This document shows, piece by piece, positions 12,501 through 24,500 of a stretch of 64,000 nt of DNA. The position numbers and the translations under genes are program-made. This stretch comes from Beroe forskalii (taxonomy: Eukaryota; Ctenophora; Nuda; Beroida; Beroidae). Within the stretch, counting starts at the first letter, position 1. Each line of letters opens with the position of its first letter. The notes beneath the pieces were generated by a model. It saw only the letters and a list, made by a program, of their open reading frames with translations, had not been told where the DNA came from and ran no database searches. The stretch covers positions 124,001 through 188,000 of the forward strand of contig WFMF01000043.1 of assembly GCA_011033025.1 (NCBI GenBank), written 5' to 3'.

Positions 12501-15500
12501 TGAGTCCAGGTGGAGAGATAGTGTGGAGCGGTGTGAGAAGCTGAAACAAGCGTACGGCAACCTCAGACAGGAACATATCAACCTAATCAGGTGAGTAAAT
12601 TTAGACCTAATCAGGTGAGCACATCAAACATATTAGGTGAACAAAATATCAACCCAATCAGCTGGGTACGTATCAACCTAATCAGGTGATTTTTGAGGAC
12701 TATGAAAAACTTATCAGGGATATTCTCGTGGGAAAAATTAAAAACCGGTTTTTGATGACACAATTTCCCTCAAAACCCAATAGTAACTCTTGCTCTTGTC
12801 TATCAGATCTAACGCTGAGACTAAGAAGAGTCTGGAGTCTCAGGAACAGCTGCTAACTGACATCACCCAGCAGTTAGAAAACAAGGATACGGGGAGTGCA
12901 GAACAACTCAGAAATCTAGAGGTTGGTCTTCCATTCCAACTCAGTGATCAGTAATTGGTCATTGTTTTGAATCATTTATCTTACCAGTTACCATTAACAC
13001 GAAGTTTCACTGCAAGGTTCATTGTATGTGGTTTTATTTGTTGGCGTGTCATATCAAATTATTAACAAAACATCATCTTTTCCGTGGTCTCATGATTGCT
13101 TAGTAATACAGCTGTATCGTGTAACGTGTAACGTAATACGATCATGTGCGCAGTAAACACTGTCTTTTAACGTTTTAAAATGTGTGCAGAGTAATCAACG
13201 AGCTACTCTGTTTTATTGTGATAGGTTTACCTTACAAACTAGCTTCTTTACGTATTCGAAAATAAACTAAATTCCCAATTTCTCACTTCAAGTTCTCAAA
13301 TAGTTCATACTTCCCTTGGAATTCCCCCTCACTCTTTTCCCTCCAGATCCAAGTTCTGAAGCTGGACTCAGAGAAGCATGAAGGAATGAGGAAGGTGGAG
13401 CACCTTCAGAATGAGGTAGCTGCCTACCAGACCCAGCACTCTGACATGAAGAACGAGAACTCAAGATTACTCTCAGATGTTAGTACTAGGGAGGACATTC
13501 TGTTGTGATGCAACATAATTTCCTAGCAATAATTGCTTTTTGATTTTGAAATCTGCTTTGTTCCATCGGCGCTTATAAAATCATCAGTTCTATTTATGGT
13601 TTAATTAATCTACTTGATATGAGTATTGTACTGAAATCTCTACAGAGATTAGCACTGATGTAGTAATCTAACATTCCCTCCATAGGTGGGTACTTTGAAG
13701 CACAAGGCCGCAGAGGCTGAACGGCTCGCTGACAAACTGAAACAAGATCTGGACAGATCGGACAAGGAGAAAACGAGTACAGCTCAGGTTGCTGAGATGC
13801 AGAGGGCTGAGATGACCGCTAGATTTGATACAGAGAAACAAGCAATTCAGAAGTTAGTGAGCGTTAGAAGTTGCTTGGTATAGACGGATATTTCAGAGCG
13901 TAAACTGGTGTTACTTGCATGAAGTTTAGAATGCAACCTACAGATGCAGCTGGCGCTTAAATTGAAAAAATGATGTTATTTTCTATTTAAATCATTAGAT
14001 TGAAAGCAGAAGATTAAGTCTTGGATCTCACTTGGAATTTGTATCGAGATGTTTTATAAAAAGTGTGTTATAACCAGCTATTTGTTGGGCTATCACATCA
14101 CATTACATGAATAGTGATAGACTAAGGATGCAAGTACCATTGTTATTCTGAACAATGCGTTGAGTCTAATATAACACTGGATCTACGAACATTGCTACAT
14201 ATTTTACACCACTTATATACTCAGCTATACCGGTTTACAACATTATGAAGCGAAGTCAAATCTATTCAAATTTAGTTCGCCTCTAAATACGAATGGTAGA
14301 TTATGGTGGTTATGAGATCTTGATCTTTTGGAAAGACTTAACCCTTGTCGGGATATATCTTGTAATAAATAGAGTTTGGTTTGCACTTAGCTTGCTCCTC
14401 ATTCAACTCCCAGTTGGCTTGCACATTTCATTAACGTGGTATCTCACGTGATACGCATTGTGAAATATAAAACACCTAGATAGTATAAGTGCATTACCAA
14501 CATAGTAGTATACTAATTCACCATTTGAGTGAATATATGCCATCCATTGGGTCCCGTATCTTGAGGTATGACGAGTCTACTGTAGGGCTGATTTCAAGAA
14601 TCAAGTTCTAGTACAGGGGTGGATCCAGGCTGAAAAAAGTGGCGGGGTTGTTGGCAAGCAAGCGATCCAGCCACCCACAAGAATTTTAAATTTTCCACTC
14701 AGACCCATTTTTTAAGATTTATGTGCAAGGAAGGGCAATAATATTTTGATTCATAATCCTTATTAATCTTTCTGAGCGCCGCAGGCGAAAATTTTGAAAA
14801 TCAAAGACTCTGTCTTTAATCAATTTAGTTACATAATTTATTACAACAGCCAGCTGCAGTCGAAAATCTTGAAGGTGTTTGGTATCTGTATCTGCCTCTG
14901 AAGTCAATTTGATAACATATTTAATATCTACCGTAATCTGGGGTAAATTTGGCCAGTGGGGTAACTTTAGTCCATCACTGAATTCAAACTTCAAGCCAAC
15001 ACCCTTCCTTATATGATTAAGCTATGTATCTAATTATTGCTTTGTTGGTTAGTTTACACCTTTTTCCTGCTTTCCTGCCATTTCTTATAACTGTAACATA
15101 CTTTTGTTCACCCACAGGTCCTTGTTTATGATGCATCCCTAAATTCGTGAAATTTGTGTGATGTCAAAATGGGTCACCTATCTCCACTAGCTATTGTTGC
15201 ATGGTTGCCTTCTGTAATTTAGGTTATTGTCAATAGTCCAAAGAAATCTTCTAGCTAGAATTGAGTATTTCAATTTTAGGGTAATTAGCGTTGATTGGGG
15301 TGGCCAATGTTACCCTGTCAAAAATTGCACCATGGGGCAACTTTGGCCAGGCCAAAGATGCCCCATGGTGTAACTATGGGGCAAAATTGGCCATGTCAAT
15401 ATGTTTCAAATTTTGTTATTTTTGATGTATATCCATTAAGAAATGGTTAGAACATATTTGAGGACAAACTAACATGCTTTATCATAATAATAAGTCATTT

Positions 15501-18500
15501 CATTGGATAATGGAATGAAATTATTAGTTTTGGGGCAACTTTGGCCGGCTAAAGTTCCCCCAAATAGCTATGGCCAATGTTACCCCAAGCATGGGTAACT
15601 TTGGTCACTTATAATTGGATTAAAATTAGTGGTTTATAAGTGGAATGTGACTGTTTTTAAGTGATTGATCTTGTAATACCCATATCAGAACAGGTTTTAA
15701 ACAACAAAGATAACAACTTTTCTCTGCATACATTCTCCTTGGAGAAATCTGCAAAATAAAAAGAAATTGGCCTAAAGTTACCCCAGATTACGCCTTACGG
15801 TATACATGTGTAATTTGATAACAACAGCCTGCCGCAGGCAAAAAATTTTGATGTTTCACATTTATACAGTTTCTGTTTCTGAGACCGAATTATTAACAAA
15901 ATTTGATCAAAACAGCCCGCCGCAGGCGAATATTTCTATATCTAAAACCAATTTGGTAACAAAATTTTATAATTAGAGCCTGCTGCAGGCAAAGATTTTT
16001 AAGATTTTGCATCTGAATATATAATCTGATCACATTAGCCTGATGCAGGAAAATATTTTCAAGGTTTCAATCTAAGATCAACAGCCCACTGCTCACAACC
16101 CCAACAACCCCACTCTCAAACCAACAACCCCACAACCCCACTACAACCCCACAGCAGAAAAAGTAGCGGGGTTGCAACCCCGCCACAACCCCATTGTAGA
16201 TCCACCACTGTTCTAGTATGCTTTAAATAGTTTGCATCGCAGACGCTTGGAGGTTTTGCTATCAAATCGCAAACCACTACCAAAAATGGATTGATCAGTG
16301 ATCAAATTGCTGCACTTCTGTACCGTGGCATGCAGTAGATAATAAAACCTGAGATATGTATTCTGTAACCACTAACCACGCCTTTTCTCCAAGGGATACG
16401 TTGAGTAAAGGAGAAGTCGAGTGTTTCCTGGCCTCAGTGGCTCACATCAAGAATCATCAGAACAAAAACCTTTACATTCTCAACAAGGTAAATATTTAAC
16501 TTGAAGTTGTTAGAAGTCTTTCAAAACCTCCATTAATATTCCAAGAAGTAATTCTAATGATGGCATTTTCCAAACTGCGTATATTTTATGATTCGCGAAC
16601 ATCGGCTGCATGGAGTGCTGTAGCCACAATTTGTGAGTAACAACATTTTTATCAATTCACTCACACCACATCTCTAGGCAGAGTGCACACAGACGTGTAA
16701 GTTAGACGAGAGTAGGGCAGTGGTTAACAACTGTCACAACATCGTCAAGAACGTCGTCATGAACCAGAGGTACAAAATACATTTGTCTAGAAGTGAAGAT
16801 GTACGTTTTTTCTTCTCAAATCCTTATACGTTTTTCTCAAAGTTTCACCAAGTTTATTTACAGTAATTGGTGTCTAAAATGCTTTTTACACCAATAATAT
16901 TTTCAGAAATCCTGAATTTTGATACGTTGTCTTTCTCTCTCTCTCTCTCGTAACATTGTAACGCGATTGAATAAAGCCATTAACAAGGGCTTGGTTCAAT
17001 AGATAATTGATGTTTAATACATATGCATATTATGCACTGTACATAATATTATGTAGGAGACACGCCTAACAAAACACATAATTGACGTGTTTATATTATA
17101 TGTAACTCCTAAACCCTTGCTGGATTATAGGCTGTTTGATATTATATAGGCTGTGAGATGTCAATAATTCACAACTTAGAACCATGATGATGACGTCACA
17201 TTAATCTGCTAGATGTGCGTGTCAATATACATATTGCACATTATTGCACATTAATCTTACCTCATGATTCAGGAGAGAACTGCTGCATGTTTACACTATC
17301 CTGATGTAGCATTGCTTGCATGATACATAGTACTTTTCAGGATACATATGGCAATTCTTCAGGATGATAGCACCGCGTCTTATGACTCACAAAATGTACT
17401 TTTTAGGACCAGATGTCTCACGAAGGATTTATCTTTCGACTTTCAGCTAACAATTACCTACAATGTACACAAAAATTAAAAACTATTTTTAAATTTCGCG
17501 CGCTAGACTGAGGACAGTGGAAATTTCTCACAGCGCCCTGAAAGTACTGGTATAATGGTATTCTACTAAAAATATGATCTATTACTAGATGGGGGATGGA
17601 TTAGCGAGGGCCCAGATGGCGCCCAGGAGAGGAAGCTGCAGGCCGAGGCAAAATATGATCAGTGTAATTGCACGCGAGTCCAAATGGTGGTCGTGTGGAA
17701 ATTTCAGATGGCGCTCTCAAAACTCTCGACATCCACATTTAGAATAAATTCAACAACTCCCCAGTACAGTCCCCACTCTCGCCCTAATAATGATACTGTA
17801 CATATTGTACGTGTGTGTGGTGGGGTGTGTGGTATCTTTTCCCTCTGACATTAGACTATGTGTACCTCTGTGAAGGTCAGAGGGAGTGATATTCCTAAAA
17901 TTCGAAATATCTCTCACGTGGAGATTCTATTATATTCTAAAGTTCTAATATATGATCTCAATCTGTGCATTGAGTAGTGCAAAGCGAGGCAAAGGGGAAC
18001 ATATCAATAATATGATAGATTCTAATTCCATTTCATAATATATCTAACATTCAGGACAGCAGTTCTACTACCATGGACAACGTGATTATTATTAACTTTT
18101 ATTATCAAGATTCAGATTATTTACGTTTTTATAACTCCAACAATGCTGGGAATTCAATAACGGTTTCCCCCTCCCCTCTCCCCCCATTTTTCTGCAAATG
18201 GATTCAAATCATATGTATCTGACAAGAATTTGAGTCGGTTTGAGTTGCTTTTATTGTGGAACATGATTTTTCTTTCAAAAGGCAAAAATCCTTCTATATC
18301 CAACCATAACGTTGGACATGTGCTATGCATTGTTATATTCACCGTTTCACAGGTCATGTACCTGATTATGGACATGATAAAGGTTATAGAAAACCGTACA
18401 TGCGGCTGCTGCTTTGGTTTCTGATCTTTATCATCCTTTCCCGCAGACTACAGGATTTGTTAATTGATAAATATAAAGGAGTACTGGACAGTCTCTTAAG

Positions 18501-21500
18501 AATTGCATAAATAATACCGAGCATGACAAGCTGTTAGTTCCGGGATCGGCACTTCAGCATCTACCAAAATAGAAAGCAATATAAGCTAACTCATTTTCCT
18601 TTCAGACTGATTTATTGAACTTTTATACTTCATTTTTAGGTAGCATATCTCAATAAATAAGTACAAAACATGGAGTGTTTATGGTTTTATGCTACACAAT
18701 GCACATGCAAGCTCATGTGGCTTAAGACTTGGATAAACTTATTTCTGTGCAAAATAATCATAAAAACAGAGAGTTTGAAATAATAGATCAACCATACGAC
18801 TCAATGCGTTGTTAAATTGCGGGCATTCTCAAATTATCTCCAGCCCCTTATTTCAAGTTCCCACCTCCCATTTATCCCACCCAATCGCCCCCCATTTCTC
18901 TTGCATGTCGCTCACTCATCTGTCCGGCATTTTAACCTCCCCAACCCCTCCTCTTGTCGCAGGTGGAGCATGATGCGGGCAGCTGACAAGCTCTCGGACC
19001 TGCAGAACATTTCCCAGGAGTTTCCCCATCCCAAACCCTCCCTCCCACTCAACTCCCTTCTCATCTCACCCTCCCATACTCCCTGGTATCCCACTCAACC
19101 CTCCTCTTCACTCAGGTGGAGCATGATGCGGGCAGCAGACAAGCTCTCCGACCTGCAGAACATATCCCAGGAGCTTACCCTCCCCAAACCCTCCCTCCCA
19201 CTCAACCCCCTTCTCATCTCACCCACACCCTCTCCCATCCCACTCAAACCCCCTCCCATCTCTCAGGTGGAGCATGATGCGGGCAGCAGACAAGCTCTCA
19301 GACCTGCAGAACATCTCCCAGGAGTTCACCCAGGTGGTTATGTGTGTGCGGGCCACCATGGGATCCCTGTCTAGTGACAAGGCGGACCAGATGTCCAGAA
19401 ATACTGAGGCTGTGATTCACAGCTTCATCACAGCACTAGAGGTGAGAACGAGTGAGGTTGTTCTGTGTTGTAAAATAAAACATTCGGTTTCTTACTTATC
19501 ATTTATCCATATTCAATATGTTACAAAAACATAAAATGAAACATGGTGTATTATAAAACCTCTTACAGTTAATCTACGGGATTATAAGTATAATATAGGG
19601 GATATTCAATACGGATGTGGCGAAAGGAAGTCTCCCAAATCCGTCTGTTGAAACCCCCGAATACTAATATATACATATATACATTGCATGTTGGAGCTAG
19701 TATAATATTAACCGTGTCTTGATTTAATAACGGTTATCAGTTAAAACAAACCGGTTTTCTAATTCTGGCATCGGTGCAAAGTCCTACAGTTGTAGAAAAA
19801 CCGTACTAAGATGTTAGTACGGTTGAGGCTTCTTGCGTTTACGGCTGTAAGGTCTCATTAACTCAGAAAAGCAACATTTTCTGGAAGATTTGATGACAGA
19901 AGAACTTATTGATGGGATTGTACGTACTCAGAATAACTTTGGATAAGCGAATACTAGACTATAACATGAAAAATGAAAAAAGCTTAAGAATTATTTCCCA
20001 AGTAAAGAAAAACGTATTTTTCCAAAATCAAATATTCCTGGATCACCTCTAGAAACGACTATAATTTAGAGTCGCTGACGCCAGAAGACAACCTGTCAGC
20101 TCTGGTGGAGGCCAGCACCCAGCAACTCTGCAGTACGTTACACGACGTAGCGAAGCAGTGTGCTAGGGAGGAAACCAGCATGGATAACATCGTCGATCAG
20201 GAGATGGCGGTAGGTGGAAATCAAACACAAGGAAATATCTTATTATTCTATTCTTTGTATAAATTCTTATCAATAGTCTTACAGTTTGGATTCCTTATAT
20301 TCAAAAACTTCTATACAAGCATCTGCATTTTGCCTTTTGATACTTTATATTAATAGATTTTAATTTGTCACTTGGCAACAGAGACTTGGAGTTTTTGTAT
20401 TTACGCAACTCTTAATGTATCACTTTGTTGCTAGGCAACAGCGTCAGCTATATCCGAAGCTGCAGCTAAGATTCAGGAGATACAGAATGCAACCAGACAG
20501 CGATACACGGGGTTAGAACTCGAGGTATGTGCTTCAATTTTCCTAAATCAAAAATTTCGACTTTCAGTTTAGGGATGACTTAAATTGATAATTTCCATTG
20601 TTTGAAAAGTTCCTCCATGAAAATTCACACAACTTTTATTTCATTTTTGTTTCAAAATAAATGTTTCATTCTTTGATCCTGTTGCAGTCGTCCCTCCTTA
20701 TTATCCCTTCCTCAATCCTCATTTTTCCTAGCTATGGTAGTTTTCAAAGCGTCGTTTCCTCACTCTTTCCCCTCTTTCCCAGGTGGGAGAGAAGATCCTG
20801 GGCTCATGTACGGAGCTGATGGCGTGTGTTCGGGAACTCATCCTCTACAGTGCGGACCTACAGAAGGATATAGTCTCCTGTGGCAAGGTAACTGGGGAAT
20901 GATACACTGAAGTGGAGCGCTGGAATATGCTTCTTTTGCTCCTCTGGATGGAGCGCTGAGTTGCGCTTATTTTGCTAACATATTCTAGAAAATCCTTTTT
21001 GATTTTCCTCTGATGTCAAACAAATTGAGAAGCAGATTTTAAACTGCAACTTTTACGCTAGTTCTCAATTTTTTCAAAATTGGTGGAAAGTCAGAAAGGC
21101 AAGGTAGGATTGATTGGGCTGTTTTGATATTTGGATTTACCAGAAAATCAAAACCTGCTGTTATTTAACAAAACACTGCAACTTATGCTGTGTTTTGCAG
21201 ATTAAAAAGTTAAAATTATACTATCTATTTACCTATCAGATTAACCATTCACCAATTACCATTTACCATCTTAACCCTCTTAATACGCTTCCACCACACT
21301 TTATCCAAAGTATAATGGAGCTTGAGGTTTCTAGGTTCTGTAAGTTATAAATGCAATTTTTCAGGGAAAACGTTCATCAAAATCCTCGGTAGGTATGCCC
21401 ATGATGGAAATGTTGATCTCTTACAAACTTTGATATCAAAAAATCACAACATTGCATGACAGAATATTTCATTGAAACAACTTCAATGCGATTTGGAAAG

Positions 21501-24500
21501 ATAAAATAGCATGGAGTTCATAACAAATTTCAGGAGAACAGAAGATACGATTGCAGAATGAATTCCACTTTTTCAGTTGTACGAACGGCTTCAAATCGAG
21601 AAATTTACCAAAATTTTCAAATTTTTCAAAACCAAGCATCTTCATTTTGATTTCATGATTTGTGTTATGAAAAATTTACGCTGCAGCTGATATTAAATTC
21701 AACGCTCAAAATATTTGGCCCCCTATAAGCAGAATTGGCTTGTTCAGGATATGATTTACTTTTTATAAGTTTAACCATTCAAAACGTCATTTTTTCACTT
21801 CAAATTTATCCATTCAAATTTATACATCAAAATTCAAAATCACTGGCATTCTTATATTTATACACACGTTATGATTATTATCCAAATAAAAATTACTGCA
21901 TGCATCGAAGGAGAATTAGTACACCTTTTGAAACACAAGGATATATTTTTAACTTGACTTTCTACTAACAAAATACTCCTCCATCCATACTAGCAAAGCC
22001 CGGCCTCCGGTCATATAAATATAAATATTATATATATCTTGAAGAATTATAAGTAGTTACTTTTTGTAAGGGGCCCTATGGGCCCTCATGGAACTAATTT
22101 TGATATGTCGCAATATTTGGTACGGAACCCTTATTTCAATATCTTGTTTAACTAGCCTCGGTCAATCATCGCATCAGACGTAATTTTGCATCTACATTAG
22201 TTGCGACACTTAGAAGCTGACTAGGCAGATCAATATTTTTCATCGTGCAGTTGGTCACAGTATGACCTTTAGATGCGTATTTTTGATAGTTTAGAGGGGG
22301 GGGGGGTGTCACTGTCCCAATTGACCCAAACTCAAGAAAAAGTGGATTGGGACAGGGACAATTGGGACAAATGGGACATATGGGACAAATGGGACAATTG
22401 GGACAAATGGGACAGAGAAAATGGAACAAATGGAACTCAAAAAAGTGAATTTGTACTGGGACAATTGGGACATTTGGGACAAATGGGACAATTGGGACAA
22501 ATGGGACAGAGAAAATGGAACAAATGGGACTCAAAAAACTGAATGCCGACTGGGACAAATGGGACAATTGGGACAAATGGGACATTTGGGACAATTGGGA
22601 CAAAAGTGAAAGAGTCAAATGGGGGCTCAAATGATGGTTTTTGAGCAGTAGTTTAGTGTTTTTGTCTCAAACCCTTTTACATATGTACTTGCTGCGTTGC
22701 AACTGCCACTGTCTTTATTCTATCATACTTTTGGGATAGGAAGTGGGAACACTTGACCACTGCAAACAAACACAACCTTAATATGTACTCTGTAGTGTGA
22801 ATATCACTTTCTTTTAAATGATAGAAAAACTTGGATCAATGTAAAAATGATGAATGACCGATTTTTTCAATTTTTGTTTGTCCCACTGTCCCAATGTCCC
22901 AGTTGTCCCAATTGTCCCAAAACCAGTCCCAAACTCAAAAAAAAGTAAATTGGGACAGGGACAATTGGGACAATTGGGACAAAACCTTTAGTACCAGCCT
23001 CAGTTGGGCCAACAAAACAAAGTACAGTGCCTAAAAAGTATGGGAAACAGCGAATATCCTAGCATGCATCAAATTTGGAAATTTTCAGTTTTGAAACCGT
23101 GCCCTAGCAATAGTTCAGTATATTAAAAATATATAATTGCAATCATCTGGAAACTTTTTAGGTATAAATTCCTAACATATTGGCGTAACAAGAAGACTGG
23201 TAATCAGTGCTAAGTCTTTTATCAGAATTTCCACAACAATTTCAAAATAGTCACAATTTATGAAACATGCTGTAAATCAAACCTTGGCTGATACTTCGCA
23301 TTGACACACACCGAACAAAGTCAGTGAGATCTACAGTATTATGACATGAATCACAGGATTAAGTGGCCAACTCTTGAAACACAAGAAAATGTTTTAGAAT
23401 TCACTTTCTATTACTTTTATCACAGTTATTCCCTACTAGTCGGTACCCGTCCTTTGGACACCTATACATATAAATATTTATATAGAATATATTAACAATA
23501 CGCATTATATTACTTTTTGGAGAGGGCTTTCATTCTAACGAATGGGCCCTTCAATGCTTATAGTAAAGAATATCATTACAACCAAATCCGTGAAATCAAG
23601 ATCGTAATGAACATTGCTGTTGTAATAATAGAGTGGTACGCTGAGCTTTACTTTGTCGGTTCTTCGTCAGGCGTCTTCTAAATTTAAGTTTCGCGGAAGA
23701 ATTATATTCACAGTCAATCAGCGCCCTCACAATCCATTATTTTTTTGTTAAATCTGGACTGTTGGCTCCATGTCATTTCCGATTTGACTTTAATTTTTTG
23801 GTGATAAGTATCACAATTCATAACATCTTTCGCAATTTGACTCCCACATTATTCACTATTGATTGAAAAGTGATGTATCACCCAGCATGTTGCTGCACTG
23901 TCTTAGTCTCCTGCATACAACGATATGTAGTTATTTTCACTTCTAACCCATTTTAAAGGAGCTACAGTTTGCCTACTTAACTCGCTACTCATCTATGAAT
24001 GTATTCATCGAATGTATAGTACCTTATATCGTGTACCTCTGTTCGCACTAAAGTCAAGAATGTCACTATCTAACTTATACCAGTTATCGCAACAGGCTGG
24101 GGGTACCGCTACTGATTTCTACAAGCGACACTCGCGGTGGACTGAAGGCTTGCTGTCTGCGGCGAAGGCTGTGGGTTGGGGCGCGTCTACTCTTGTGTCT
24201 ACCGCAGACGATGTTGTCAGTGGGACTGGCAAGTTCGAGCAGTTGGAGGTGGGAAATCACGCGAATAATTGCTCAGTATAGAAGATGAATGCACTGAAAC
24301 TCGTCATGAAAAACGGCATATTTCTGAGTCCCGCCGCGCCTTTTTCTGATGGATGTTTGGACAGTTTTTCCCTCATTGAAATCAATATCCCGTTTTAGGT
24401 CACATCTCACGAAATTGCTGCGGCTACGGCACAACTGGTTGCTGCATCCAGAGTTAAAGCAGATAACGAGAGTGAAAACTTTGGAAAGGTTTGTATAATG

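Larger units (their letters stand above)
14614..16210. mobile_element. hAT-like DNA transposon (nonautonomous) in HIP1 intron 13
   Basis: The ends are inverted: CAGGGGTGGATCCAG at the left and GATCCACCACTG at the right, which is CAGTGGTGGATC on the other strand. The element is flanked by an exact 8-bp direct repeat TTCTAGTA (14606-14613 and 16211-16218). An 8-bp duplication with CAG-type termini is the hAT superfamily signature. The 1.6-kb interior has no transposase frame; it holds a second, nested element and about six degenerate units around GCCYGCCGCAGGCGAAAATT. Confidence 0.85.
21990..23575. repeat. Two diverged copies of an ACTAGC-ended repeat
   Basis: ATACTAGCAAAGCCCGGCCT (about 21988) and CTACTAGTCGGTACCCGTCC (about 23436) both lead into an AT-rich segment, then a stretch with TTACTTTTTG and a paired GGGCCC/AATGGGCCC hairpin. 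The same ACTAGCAGGGCCCG start occurs at 32223, and its inverse at about 37585-37602. This looks like a small dispersed family; the superfamily is unclear. Confidence 0.45.

Noticed and set aside
18817-19374. 185-codon open frame over the HIP1 exon 16 repeats
   Set aside because: It reads intron sequence, the first two partial exon copies and then copy three out of frame; the real exon is 19267-19441.
22166-22630. Long open frames on both strands with SQLSHLSQ or WDKWDNWD repeats
   Set aside because: They are translations of a nine- to ten-base minisatellite in an intron.
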